A DNA stretch of 64,000 nucleotides. It comes from a bacterium (lineage in GTDB: Bacteria > Acidobacteriota > Polarisedimenticolia > Polarisedimenticolales > Polarisedimenticolaceae). The translations under genes were made by a program, and so were the position numbers. Positions 28,250-36,504 of this stretch are shown here, piece after piece; the first letter of the stretch is position 1; every line of letters starts with the position of its first letter. Where the stretch lies: contig JAAELQ010000281.1 of assembly GCA_024226515.1 (NCBI GenBank), positions 28,829 through 92,828 on the forward strand, given 5' to 3'. The notes beneath the pieces were generated by a model. The model saw only the letters and a program-made list of their open reading frames with translations. It was not told the DNA's origin and ran no database searches.

Positions 28250-29482
28250 ATGGACCGAATCACCGAGACGCTGGAATCGTGGAATGCGGAGTACCCGACC
28301 CTGATGACGCTGGGGGCGGTGCTGCTGTTGATTCTGGTCTGTGTCATCGCCAACACGATCGCGCGTCGCGTCATCGTGCGCGCGGTGCAGCGCGTGGCTG
28401 CGCGCAGTCGAACCCAGTGGGACGACGAGATGGTGCGCGCACGAGTCTTCTCGCAGCTGGCTCATTTCGTGCCCGCGCTGATCGTGTTCTTCGGGGTGCG
28501 CGCGATCCCCGGCCTGCCCGAGACGATCGACACGCTGGTGCAGCGCGTCAGCGTGGCCGCGATGATCATCATCGGCGCGGCGACGCTCAGCGCGCTGCTG
28601 CGCGCGGTCGACGGAATCTACAACCGTAACCCCGACAATCGCGAACGGCCGATCAAGGGCTACCTGCAGCTCGTGCGGATCGTGCTCTTCGTCTTCGTCG
28701 GGATCCTGGTGCTGGCGTCGTTGATGGATCGCTCGCCGCTGTTGTTCCTCAGCGGCCTCGGCGCGATCTCGGCGGTCCTGCTGCTGGTGTTCAAGGACAC
28801 GATCCTGTCCCTGGTCGCGAGCATCCAGATCGGCGCCAACGACATGGTGCGCGTCGGCGACTGGATCGAGATGCCGCAGTTCAAGGCCGACGGCGACGTG
28901 GTGGACGTCGCGCTGCACACGGTCAAGGTGCAGAACTGGGACAAGACGATCACCACGATCCCGACGCACAAGCTGATCACGGACTCGTTCAAGAACTGGC
29001 GCGGGATGTCGGAGACGGGCGCGCGGCGGATCAAGCGCTCACTGTGCCTGGACGCCGGCAGCGTGCGCTTCCTGACCGACGAGGAGATCGAGCGCTTCTC
29101 GAACTTCCGTCTGCTGCGGGACTACATCGCCGGGAAGCGGAGCGAGCTGGCCGAGGCCAACGCCGAGCCGGGACGCGATCCGTCGATCAACGCCGACATC
29201 CGGCGCATGACCAACATCGGGACGCTGCGGGCCTACGTGGTGAGCTACCTGCGCAACCACCCGTCGATCAACCAGGACCTGACGCTGATCGTGCGCCAGC
29301 TCGCGCCGGGCCCCGACGGCCTGCCGCTGGAGATCTACACCTTCACCGACACCACGGCGTGGGCGGCATACGAGGGGATCCAGGCCGATCTGTTCGACCA
29401 CCTGCTGGCGATCGTCCCCGAGTTCGGCCTGCGCGTGTTCCAGAAGCCGGCCGGCGCCGACGTCGCCGCGTTGAAGTCCTGA
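28250..29482 (+). CDS. MscS-family mechanosensitive ion channel (YbdG-like)
   Basis: A 410-residue inner-membrane channel protein. Four to five hydrophobic helices in the first 165 residues (LMTLGAVLLLILVCVIANTIA; FVPALIVFFGVRAI; VAAMIIIGAATLSALL; IVLFVFVGILVLASL) lead to the pore-lining region LLFLSGLGAISAVLLLVFKDTILSLVASIQI, followed by the beta domain GDWIEMPQFKADGDVVDVALHTVKVQNWDKTITTIPTHKLI. This long-linker form matches YbdG in size. It protects against osmotic downshock. ATG 28250 has GGGAGGA eight bases upstream. Confidence 0.95.
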   Translation: MDRITETLESWNAEYPTLMTLGAVLLLILVCVIANTIARRVIVRAVQRVAARSRTQWDDEMVRARVFSQLAHFVPALIVFFGVRAIPGLPETIDTLVQRVSVAAMIIIGAATLSALLRAVDGIYNRNPDNRERPIKGYLQLVRIVLFVFVGILVLASLMDRSPLLFLSGLGAISAVLLLVFKDTILSLVASIQIGANDMVRVGDWIEMPQFKADGDVVDVALHTVKVQNWDKTITTIPTHKLITDSFKNWRGMSETGARRIKRSLCLDAGSVRFLTDEEIERFSNFRLLRDYIAGKRSELAEANAEPGRDPSINADIRRMTNIGTLRAYVVSYLRNHPSINQDLTLIVRQLAPGPDGLPLEIYTFTDTTAWAAYEGIQADLFDHLLAIVPEFGLRVFQKPAGADVAALKS

Positions 29483-29490
29483 AGCGGGCC

Positions 29491-29772
29491 TCAGGGCTCG
29501 CAGGTGACCGTGACGGGGGCGGTGCGCGCCGTGCATTCCACCGTCTGGGTCATGCCCGAGGCGAGGAACGCGCACGCGTTGTCCTTCGCCGTGTTGGTCG
29601 CCTCCTCGCGCGTCGCGCCCATCGCCTCGCGGCACGTGTTGCGCCCGAGGTACTGCATGCAGACGTTGCACGAGTGCTGGTTCGCCGTCGTGGCCGAGTA
29701 GAGCAGCAGCGCCAGCGTCGCCACGGCGAACAGCACGCCCAGGATGGTGGCCACGATGATCGGTCGTCGCAT
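29491..29772 (-). CDS. Small Cys-rich single-pass membrane protein
   Basis: Not recognised. A 93-residue product with one N-terminal transmembrane helix (IIVATILGVLFAVATLALLLYS) and a periplasmic-looking tail with six Cys (CNVC, NTC, NAC, VEC, VTC), an even number suited to disulfide bonds. ATG 29772 lies two bases after the arfB stop on the same strand, so the pair is probably one transcript. It could be a modified type II pilin-like or assembly factor, but no family motif supports that. Confidence 0.65.
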   Translation of the reverse strand: MRRPIIVATILGVLFAVATLALLLYSATTANQHSCNVCMQYLGRNTCREAMGATREEATNTAKDNACAFLASGMTQTVECTARTAPVTVTCEP

Positions 29773-29774
29773 GA

Positions 29775-30245
29775 TCAGTCCTCGTGTCCCGATCCCGAGC
29801 GGGTTCGCTTGACCTCGGAGCGGCGGCGTTTGGTGTTCAGTCGCCGCTCGCGCGAGGCCTTCGTGGGGCGTGTTCGCTTGCGTGGCCGGCGTCGCCTCAA
29901 CGCCTCCTCCAGGATGGCGGCGAAGCGCTCCTGGGCCACGCGTCGGTTCGCGCTCTGGCTGCGATGCAGTTGAACGTGGAGCTTGAGGATCCCCTCGCGG
30001 TTGATGCGCGTCGCCAGCCGGCGGCGGATCCGGCTCTTCTGCTCGTCGTCGAGTGTGGGCGACGCCCCCACGTCGAATTGCAGGGTCACCCGGCTGGCGA
30101 CCTTGTTGACGTGCTGCCCGCCGGGGCCGCTGCTGCGCGACGCCGTGAACTCCACCTCGTCGAGCGGGATGGAGAGTCGTTCGTTGATGTGAATCGCTCG
30201 CTCGCCGTCCAAGTTCGTGTCCTCGCCGTCCCGCGGCACGGTCAT
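29775..30245 (-). CDS. arfB: ArfB-like peptidyl-tRNA hydrolase (ribosome rescue)
   Basis: A 156-residue class I release-factor-like domain protein. The catalytic motif is in SSGPGGQHVNKVASRV (GGQ), preceded by IPLDEVEFTASR and followed by IRRRLATRINREGIL; the C-terminal tail is strongly basic (RRRRPRKRTRPTKASRERRLNTKRRR), as in ArfB, whose tail enters the empty mRNA channel of stalled ribosomes. It releases peptides from non-stop complexes. ATG 30245 gives a short family-like leader; longer reading to 30332 is unlikely. Divergent from the polyketide operon. Confidence 0.92.
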   Translation of the reverse strand: MTVPRDGEDTNLDGERAIHINERLSIPLDEVEFTASRSSGPGGQHVNKVASRVTLQFDVGASPTLDDEQKSRIRRRLATRINREGILKLHVQLHRSQSANRRVAQERFAAILEEALRRRRPRKRTRPTKASRERRLNTKRRRSEVKRTRSGSGHED

Positions 30246-30280
30246 GGTACCAATCCGGCCCCTCATCGTGAAAAACCCCG

Positions 30281-30309
30281 TTTCGCGTGTCCTCAAGGTA
30301 CGGTATATT
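30281..30309 (+). promoter_or_regulatory. Possible promoter of the polyketide operon
   Basis: TATATT at 30304-30309 resembles a -10 box, in the most AT-rich part of the divergent gap 30246-30393. The -35 counterpart 17 bases upstream (TTTCGC, 30281-30286) is poor, so an alternative sigma factor or activator may be needed. Inference from position and composition only. Confidence 0.25.
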
Positions 30310-30393
30310 CCGATAGTAACCTGAAGATTCAAAAGGATTTACTCGAGTGCCGGCGTTCCGATTCGGGCGTCGCCGGGTGAACCGGGTGGGGTG

Positions 30394-30645
30394 ATGTCCG
30401 AAAACGAGAAGCTGATCGAGGCGGTGACGGAGATCGTCGCCGACGTGGCCGAGCTGGAGGTCGAGGAGGTCGCTCCCGACGCGAAGCTCGAGGACCTGGG
30501 CGTGGACTCGCTCGGCGGGTTGCGCATCGTCGCCGCCGTCGAGAAGAAGTTCGGCATCGTCATCGACGAGGCCGAGATTCCGAAGATCCGCACCATGCCC
30601 GATATCTTCGCGCTCGTCGAGCGACATGCACCGGAGGCCACGTGA
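30394..30645 (+). CDS. Acyl carrier protein, first gene of a type II polyketide operon
   Basis: An 83-residue ACP. The phosphopantetheine site is Ser39 in DLGVDSLGGLRIV, and the acidic four-helix pattern (VTEIVADVAELEVEEV; VEKKFGIVIDEAEI; MPDIFALVERH) is typical. It would carry the growing chain as a thioester between the enzymes encoded downstream. ATG 30394 is preferred over the adjacent GTG. The stop overlaps the GTG start of the first ketosynthase (GTGA), so synthesis of the two is coupled. It is a dedicated pathway ACP; no phosphopantetheinyl transferase gene is in the window. Confidence 0.95.
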   Translation: MSENEKLIEAVTEIVADVAELEVEEVAPDAKLEDLGVDSLGGLRIVAAVEKKFGIVIDEAEIPKIRTMPDIFALVERHAPEAT

Positions 30646-31865
30646 GCGACGGGCGACGAGCGGTCGTGACCGGCCTGGGGGTCGTGACTCCCGTCGGAAG
30701 CGACGCGCCCGCCTTCTGGGGCTCGCTGGTCGAGGGGCGCCGCGGCGCGGCCGAGGTGCGGTCGTTCGAAACGTCGGAGCTGCCCAACAAGCGCGGCTGC
30801 GAGGTCGACGAGTTCGAGCTGGACTCCCGCATCCGCGACCGCCTGCTGGGCGGCCGCTGCACGGAGCTGGGCGCGGCCGCGCTGTCCCAGGCCGTGGCGC
30901 AGGCCGGCGTCGCCGATCGAATCGCCGGGCGGGGGAACGCGGCGATCGTGGTCGGGACCACGATGGGCGAGGTCACGCAGTTCGAGCAGGACCGTGCCGC
31001 ACACGCCGACCGCGAGCCCGACGCCGAGGACGTGCGCAGCCTGGTGCACCGCCCGCTCGACGTGATGGCCCGCTCGCTGGCGCACGCGTACGACCTCGTC
31101 GGCGACGTCGTGACGGTTCCGGCGGCCTGTGCCGCCGGTTCGTACGCGGTCGGCGTCGCCGCTTCGATGGTCAACCGCGGCGACGTGCCGTTGGCGCTGG
31201 CCGTGGGCTGCGAGGCGTTCTCGCGGCTCGCGTTCGTCGGCTTCACCCGCATGCACGCGATGTCGAGCGATCTCTGCCGGCCGTTCAGCCTCGACCGTCC
31301 GGGACTGCTGCTCGGCGAGGGGGCCGGAGCGCTGGTGATCGAAGCGGAGGAGGTCGCGCGGTCGCGCGGGGCGGAGCCGCTGGGTTACGTCGACGGATTC
31401 GGGCTGTCGTGCGACGCTTACCACATCACGGGGCCGCACCCCGAGGCGGAGGGCGCAACACGCGCCATTCGCGACGCGCTGACGCGCGCTCGCGTGAATC
31501 CCGACGACGTCGATTACGTCAACGCGCACGGCACTGGTACGCCGCTGAACGACAAGATCGAGAGCCTGGCGGTCAACAACGTGTTCGGCGAGCGGGCGGG
31601 GAAGCTGCCCGTCAGCTCGATCAAGGCCCTGACCGGGCACATGCTGGGCGCCGCGGGCGCGGTCGAGGCGGTCGCCTCGTTGCTCGCGATGCGCCACGGA
31701 GTGATCCCGCCGACGTGGAACTGGATCGAGCGCGACCCCGAGTGCGCGGTCGACTGCGTCCCGAACGAACCGCGCGAGGCGACGCTGAGCCGGGTCGTCT
31801 CCAACTCCTACGCGTTCGGCGGAAACAACGCGAGCCTGTTGTTGACCTCGCCGGCGGCCGGGTAG
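30642..31865 (+). CDS. Beta-ketoacyl-ACP synthase, catalytically complete (KS-alpha type)
   Basis: A 407-residue FabF-like condensing enzyme. The triad is intact: Cys163 in VPAACAAGSY, His296 in VNAHGTGTPLND and His333 in KALTGHMLGAAG; the C-terminal NSYAFGGNNAS is also typical. It would extend the ACP-bound chain with malonyl units. It overlaps the ACP gene and is followed after six bases by a ketosynthase-like gene lacking catalytic residues, the KS-alpha/chain-length-factor arrangement of type II polyketide and aryl-polyene clusters. GTG 30642 is the only start consistent with the N-terminus RRAVVTGLGVVTPVG. Confidence 0.96.
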   Translation: MSDGRRAVVTGLGVVTPVGSDAPAFWGSLVEGRRGAAEVRSFETSELPNKRGCEVDEFELDSRIRDRLLGGRCTELGAAALSQAVAQAGVADRIAGRGNAAIVVGTTMGEVTQFEQDRAAHADREPDAEDVRSLVHRPLDVMARSLAHAYDLVGDVVTVPAACAAGSYAVGVAASMVNRGDVPLALAVGCEAFSRLAFVGFTRMHAMSSDLCRPFSLDRPGLLLGEGAGALVIEAEEVARSRGAEPLGYVDGFGLSCDAYHITGPHPEAEGATRAIRDALTRARVNPDDVDYVNAHGTGTPLNDKIESLAVNNVFGERAGKLPVSSIKALTGHMLGAAGAVEAVASLLAMRHGVIPPTWNWIERDPECAVDCVPNEPREATLSRVVSNSYAFGGNNASLLLTSPAAG

Positions 31866-31871
31866 TCGTCG

Positions 31872-33050
31872 ATGGCTGCTACCCGCGTCTTCACCTCGAT
31901 CGGACTGGTCAGCGCCCTGGGCGACACGTCCGCCGATCTGTTCGATCGGTTGCTCGACGGGCGCGTTCCGGAGGGGCGGCTCCCGGAGGACGACGGGGCG
32001 GAGTTCCCGCACATCGCGATCGAGGGCTTCAAGCCGCGCGACTACGTGAAGCGCAAGGGACTCAAGCACGTGTCGCGCGCGTCGCAGCTCGCGTGCGCAG
32101 CGGCGTCGCGCATCGCCGGCGGACTGGAGACGCTGCCCGCCGAGCGGGTCGGGGTCGTCTTCGGCTCCGCCTGGGCCAGCCTGGACAGCATCGTGCGCTT
32201 CGAGCGCGAGGCGCATGTCGAGGGGCTGCGCTTCGTCGATCCGATCCTGTTCACCGAGACCGTGGCCAACGTGCCCGCCGGTCAGGTGTCGATCTTCTTC
32301 AACTGGTCCGCGGTCAACGCGACCGTCTCCGCCGGGACCGCATCCGGCATCGAGGCCATCCGTCGGGCGATCGAGTTCCTCGACGAACAGCGCGCGGACG
32401 TCGTCGTCGCCGGCGGCGGCGACGAGCTGAACCGCCATCTGTTGCGGACCCTGCGGGCGGAGGGGCAGTCGGCCGCCGAGCTGCCGTGCGCGCCGCTGAG
32501 CGAGGGGGCCGCCGGAGCGGTAGGCAGCGAGGGCGCGTGTCTGCTGACCGTCGAGAGCGAGTCCCACGCGCGGTCCCGCGGCGCCGAGGTCCTGGGTCGG
32601 ATTCGCGCCGTCGCGGGGCGGACGGTCTCCGCCGACCGCTCGCCGGCGGAGGCCGGAACCGAGATGCTGCGGGGTCTGCTGGACGACGCCGGACTGGCGG
32701 CCGCGGACGTCGACCTGCTCGTGCTGTCGATGAACGGAAGCCACGGGCGCGACGCGCTGGAGCTGGAGGTGCTGCGCCGTGTGTTCGGCGACTCCGTGCC
32801 CGCGACCGTCGCGCCGAAGGCGGTCAGCGGCGAGACCTGGGCCGCGTCGGCTCCGCTCGGTGTCGCTCTGGCCTACGAGGCGATGCGCCGTGGCTGCGTG
32901 CCGCGCCGTCCCGACTGGATGGAGCACGCGGCGCGCGCCTGGCCCGGTTTCGTCGACCGCACCGTGCAACGCGACGTGCGCAACGCGGTGATCGTCGACT
33001 GCTCGGATAACGGGCATCTCGCGGCGCTGGCGCTGGGGTCGGCGCAGTGA
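31872..33050 (+). CDS. Degenerate ketosynthase, chain-length-factor-like subunit
   Basis: A 392-residue thiolase-fold protein aligned with FabF by eye. The nucleophile position is Thr156 (TVSAGTASGIEAI instead of TACTSG), and the second His position is Glu321 (KAVSGETWAAS instead of KALTGHMLG), so it cannot condense by itself. The N-terminus (RVFTSIGLVSALGDTSADLF) and the overall order are otherwise kept. In type II systems such a partner forms a heterodimer with the active KS and sets chain length. It lies between the active KS and the hotdog gene, with a GTGA overlap to the latter. It is diverged enough that a different scaffold role is possible. Confidence 0.85.
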   Translation: MAATRVFTSIGLVSALGDTSADLFDRLLDGRVPEGRLPEDDGAEFPHIAIEGFKPRDYVKRKGLKHVSRASQLACAAASRIAGGLETLPAERVGVVFGSAWASLDSIVRFEREAHVEGLRFVDPILFTETVANVPAGQVSIFFNWSAVNATVSAGTASGIEAIRRAIEFLDEQRADVVVAGGGDELNRHLLRTLRAEGQSAAELPCAPLSEGAAGAVGSEGACLLTVESESHARSRGAEVLGRIRAVAGRTVSADRSPAEAGTEMLRGLLDDAGLAAADVDLLVLSMNGSHGRDALELEVLRRVFGDSVPATVAPKAVSGETWAASAPLGVALAYEAMRRGCVPRRPDWMEHAARAWPGFVDRTVQRDVRNAVIVDCSDNGHLAALALGSAQ

Positions 33051-33490
33051 CGGCCCTGGGCACGCGCGAGATCATGAAGCTGGTGCCGTGGCGCCAGCCG
33101 TTCCTGATGGTCGACCGCGTGGACGAGTGCACGCCGCACGAACGGATCGTGACGCGCAAGACCGTGAGCGCCGACGATCCGCTCGTGAGCCGCAGCGAGT
33201 GGTTTCCCTCCGTGCTGTTGATCGAGGCGATGAGCCAGTCGGCGGCGTTGCTGTTCCGCCTGAGCTACGGCGACGAGGTGTCGACGGAGCGACCGCTGCT
33301 CGGCTTTCTCGCGGCGAACCTCGAGGGGACCGCTCCGGTCGGCTCCGAGATCACGTTCGAGGTTCGCTCGGTCAAGATGACGCGCAACGGCGGAGTGTTC
33401 GAGGGCCAGGCCAGCGTGAGCGACGAAACCGTGGCCACGGCGGAGCTGGCCTTCTCGTCCGCGCCTCCCGACCCCGCGGGAGACGCCTGA
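33047..33490 (+). CDS. FabZ-like hotdog protein, dehydratase-like but missing the usual His
   Basis: A 147-residue single-hotdog protein. EIMKLVPWRQPFLMVDRVDEC parallels the FabZ N-terminal motif, and LLIEAMSQSAALL keeps the catalytic Glu region. The segment between them, which in FabZ is GHFPGxPxxPGVL and supplies the catalytic His, reads SRSEWFPSVLL: it is about four residues shorter and has no His. Either dehydration uses another residue or the protein is a non-catalytic or thioesterase-like relative. GTG 33047 overlaps the previous stop (GTGA) and its own stop overlaps the ketoreductase start (TGATG). Confidence 0.82.
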   Translation: MTALGTREIMKLVPWRQPFLMVDRVDECTPHERIVTRKTVSADDPLVSRSEWFPSVLLIEAMSQSAALLFRLSYGDEVSTERPLLGFLAANLEGTAPVGSEITFEVRSVKMTRNGGVFEGQASVSDETVATAELAFSSAPPDPAGDA

Positions 33491-34236
33491 TGCAGCTCGA
33501 GTTCAACGACGGGGTCGTCCTGGTCAGCGGTGGCAGCGGGGGCATCGGCTCGGCGATCGTTCGACTCCTCGCCGGCAGCGGGGTCTCGGTCGCGTTCACC
33601 TACAACCGCGATCGCGCGGGTGCCGAGGCGCTGGCGCAGAGCCTCGCAGGGCAGGCGAGGGTGGCGCCGTACGCCTGGGGCAGCTCCGCTTTCGACGACG
33701 CGACCGAGCTGCTCGGCCGCGTCGCGCAAGAGCTGGGGCCGGTCTCGGCGCTGGTGCACGCGGCCGGCATCGCGCAGGAGAAGGCGTTCTTCTCGCTGGA
33801 GGAGGCCGAGGCCCGCGCGCTGATCGAGACCAACTTCGTCGCCGCGGCCGCGCTGTGCCGCGCCGCGATCACACCGATGATGAAGCAGGGCACGGGGCGC
33901 ATCGTGCTCGTCGGATCCGTCTCCGGTAGTCGCGGCATCAAGGGACACACGGTCTACGCCGCGACCAAGGCCGCGCTCGAGGGCCTCGCGCGTCCGCTGG
34001 CGCAGGAGGCGGGCGCCTTCGGCGTGACCGTCAACTGCGTGGCGCCCGGCTTCATCGAGACGCCGATGATCGCCGACGCCCCCGAGGCGACCCGAAAACA
34101 ATGGAAGCGCAGCATCCCGCTCGGTCGCCTCGGCGAACCTGCGGAGGTGGCCGGTCTCGTGGCCTATCTGCTCAGCCGTCAGGCCGCGTACGTGACCGGA
34201 CAGACGTTCGGCATCGACGGCGGGATCTCGCTGTGA
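33490..34236 (+). CDS. FabG-like 3-oxoacyl-ACP reductase (SDR)
   Basis: A 248-residue short-chain dehydrogenase. The cofactor motif is SGGSGGIG at about residues 13-20, NADPH-type; the catalytic triad is Ser143 (VGSVSGSRG), Tyr156 and Lys160 (VYAATK), with VNCVAPGFIETPM and the C-terminal FGIDGGISL as in FabG. It would reduce the beta-keto group after each condensation. The open frame extends upstream to 33088 but ATG 33490, overlapping the previous stop, gives the correct N-terminus MQLEFNDGVVLVSGG. All catalytic residues are present, unlike the neighbouring hotdog protein. Confidence 0.94.
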   Translation: MQLEFNDGVVLVSGGSGGIGSAIVRLLAGSGVSVAFTYNRDRAGAEALAQSLAGQARVAPYAWGSSAFDDATELLGRVAQELGPVSALVHAAGIAQEKAFFSLEEAEARALIETNFVAAAALCRAAITPMMKQGTGRIVLVGSVSGSRGIKGHTVYAATKAALEGLARPLAQEAGAFGVTVNCVAPGFIETPMIADAPEATRKQWKRSIPLGRLGEPAEVAGLVAYLLSRQAAYVTGQTFGIDGGISL

Positions 34237-35528
34237 GTGGGCGCCGCGTCGCGATCACGGGTCTCGGGGCGGTCACCGGATACGGTCGGGGTATCGAGGC
34301 GCTGTGGAACGGCCTCGACTCCGGCAGCAGCGCGGTGCGCGATCACGAGGCGATGTTCGGGTCGAAGAACTGGTTGCACTATCCGATGGCGGCGCTGCGT
34401 GACGACGTGAAGCAACTCGCCGCCGAGCTGCCCGGCCAGCACATCGTGCGGCACGAGCACCTCGAGCAGGACCCCGATCTGGTGGCGATCGCCGATTGCG
34501 TTCAGCAGGCGCTGCAGGACGCACAGCTCCGGTACGATCATGACGACAACGACGTGGGGATCGTCGTGACGCACGAGAGCCCCGGCCTGTCCGAACACCT
34601 GCAGGGCTTCTTCCGCTGGGGCGAGACGGCGCGTGCCTGGTGGCGCTCGCCGGTGCGCTTCGACCTGCCTGAGTTCCTCTATCAGCAGAAGAGCGACGGC
34701 GTCTACCGGCTGCACTCGTTTCTCTACATCCACTACCTGGCCGCGCTGTTCCAGCTGCACGGCTTCAGCATGTACAACAACAACGCCTGCTCGTCGGGAG
34801 CGTACGCGTTATCTGTGGCGGTCGATCGAGTGCGCTCGGGCGAGGTCTCCGCGATGGTCGTCGTCGGCGGCGACGTGCCGGAGGACGGAACGAAATACCG
34901 CTGGTTTCGCGACCTCGGCCTGTACTCGCCCTCGGGCGAGTGCCGACCGTACCGTGCCGATCGCGACGGGTTGGTTCTCGGCTCCGGCGCCGCAGCGCTG
35001 GTCGTCGAGGATCTCGAGGCCGCCCGGGCGGCGGGAAAGACGATTCATGCCGAATGGCTCGGGGGTGGGTTCACGTCCGAAGGCTGGAAGATCACCATGC
35101 CGGACGTCGTCAGTGGGCGCTACGCGACGGCTATCCGGCGCGCCCTCGAGACGGCTCGCATCGCGCCGGAAGAGGTGACGCTGATCACCCCGCACGGCGT
35201 GGGCGGGGCGATGCTGGACCACTTCGAGGCCGACTCGCTTGCGGAGGTGTTCGGCAACGGCGGAAGCCGCTGGCCGTCGATGATGGCGGTCAAGCCGGCG
35301 GTGGGACACACGCTCGGCGGTTGCGTGCTCGTCGAGACCGTGGCGTCGATCCTCGCATTGCGCCAGGGGCACGTTCCCGAGGTGACACGCTGCCTCGACC
35401 CCGACGCCGCGCTGCCCGTGGGGGAGGCGGACTACGGACCGCTCGCCGAGGACTGGACGCTGCTGAAGTGCACCAACGGATTCGCGGGGCAGAACGGGGC
35501 CATCGTGCTGCGATCCCCGCGGGACTGA
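34233..35528 (+). CDS. Third beta-ketoacyl synthase, catalytically complete, diverged
   Basis: A 431-residue KS with Cys186 in NNACSSGAYAL, His321 in ITPHGVGGAML (usual HGTGT altered to HGVGG) and His359 in KPAVGHTLGGC. The middle contains a long insertion or divergent region (VRFDLPEFLYQQKSDGVYRL) rich in aromatic residues, so the substrate pocket probably differs from FabF. It may prime the pathway or act on a special starter, roles taken by second KS enzymes in aryl-polyene systems. GTG 34233 overlaps the ketoreductase stop (GTGA) and starts SGRRVAITGLGAVTGYG. The open frame upstream of it is a shadow. Confidence 0.93.
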   Translation: MSGRRVAITGLGAVTGYGRGIEALWNGLDSGSSAVRDHEAMFGSKNWLHYPMAALRDDVKQLAAELPGQHIVRHEHLEQDPDLVAIADCVQQALQDAQLRYDHDDNDVGIVVTHESPGLSEHLQGFFRWGETARAWWRSPVRFDLPEFLYQQKSDGVYRLHSFLYIHYLAALFQLHGFSMYNNNACSSGAYALSVAVDRVRSGEVSAMVVVGGDVPEDGTKYRWFRDLGLYSPSGECRPYRADRDGLVLGSGAAALVVEDLEAARAAGKTIHAEWLGGGFTSEGWKITMPDVVSGRYATAIRRALETARIAPEEVTLITPHGVGGAMLDHFEADSLAEVFGNGGSRWPSMMAVKPAVGHTLGGCVLVETVASILALRQGHVPEVTRCLDPDAALPVGEADYGPLAEDWTLLKCTNGFAGQNGAIVLRSPRD

Positions 35529-35530
35529 GG

Positions 35531-36496
35531 GTGCGCTCGCTGCTGCGCCCACTGCTGTCGCCCCTGCTGCGACGCGATGCAGCCGCCGAGATCGGCCGCC
35601 AGGTTCCGCACTTCCGCATCGAGACCGACGCCGGGCGCGAGCTGGTGACGCGTCTCGGCACCGCCTTCCTCGACGGCTACAACGCCATGCTCGAGACGCG
35701 TGACACCGACGCGGTGCGCGCGTCGTCGGAGGACGTCGAGACGCACTTCCGTCCGTTCTATCTCGAGGGCGCCGGCATGGGCTACCTCGCCGCAACGTAC
35801 GTCTCGAACGCGCTGCGCCCCGAGCACGCCGAGCGCGATCTGCTGCGCATGGACGGCCGCTTCCTCTACCTGTACTACGTCGGCCTCGGCTTCTGGTACG
35901 GCTTCCGCCACGCCCGCCGCCCCGAGCGGCTCGAACAGCTGCGTCCGCATCTGGACCCGATGTTCTTCCCGCTGTGCCACGACGGCTACGGCTTCAAGCT
36001 CGGCTTCTTCGACTACCCGACCGCACCCGACGTCGTGCGGCGGCTCGAGCGTTGCCCCGCGACCGAGCGCCCGCACGCATACCAGGGCTTCGGCCGCTCG
36101 ATGTTCTTCGTCTACATGCACGACCAGCCAGGCTTCGACGCGCTGCGCGAGAAGCTACCGGAGCGCCACCGCCACGACCTCGAGTTCGGCCGTTCGCTCG
36201 CCTGCGGCTTCACCGGGGTCGATCGACCGGATGAGCTGGTGGCGTACATCGAGGCCGCCCCCGATGAATCCCGGAGAGACAGCCGCCTCCTGGGAGTCAC
36301 GTGGGCTCTGACCGCAAGACGAATGAACGATCCGAGCTACCTCGAAGCCTGCCTGAAGAAGGGCAGCGGTCGCACCCGGGCGATCCTCGAGCCGCTACCG
36401 GATCTGTGTGACGCACAGAAGGCGACGGCGGGGGACTATGCAGGTTGGCAATGGGCCACGAGTGACGCTGCGAGAATCCACTACGAAGCCGTCTAG
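35531..36496 (+). CDS. DUF1702 family protein (UnbL-like)
   Basis: A 321-residue protein that matches my memory of the DUF1702/UnbL family: FYLEGAGMGYLA, YLYYVGLGFWYGFR, HDGYGFKLGFFDYP, HAYQGFGRSMFFVYMHD, and FGRSLACGFTGVDRPDEL. DUF1702 proteins were first noted in enediyne gene clusters (UnbL) and have no known reaction. No signal peptide or transmembrane helix is seen; the basic N-terminus may contact membranes. GTG 35531 follows the third KS by two bases, so it is the last gene of the operon and probably acts on, or protects, its product. The next gene is convergent after eight bases. Confidence 0.8.
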   Translation: MRSLLRPLLSPLLRRDAAAEIGRQVPHFRIETDAGRELVTRLGTAFLDGYNAMLETRDTDAVRASSEDVETHFRPFYLEGAGMGYLAATYVSNALRPEHAERDLLRMDGRFLYLYYVGLGFWYGFRHARRPERLEQLRPHLDPMFFPLCHDGYGFKLGFFDYPTAPDVVRRLERCPATERPHAYQGFGRSMFFVYMHDQPGFDALREKLPERHRHDLEFGRSLACGFTGVDRPDELVAYIEAAPDESRRDSRLLGVTWALTARRMNDPSYLEACLKKGSGRTRAILEPLPDLCDAQKATAGDYAGWQWATSDAARIHYEAV

Positions 36497-36504
36497 CTCG
36501 GGGA

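Noticed and set aside
30339..33017. 892-residue minus-strand reading frame opposite the KS genes
   Set aside because: Antisense to ACP, KS and the degenerate KS, which have recognisable motifs. The protein is Arg/His-rich without family features.
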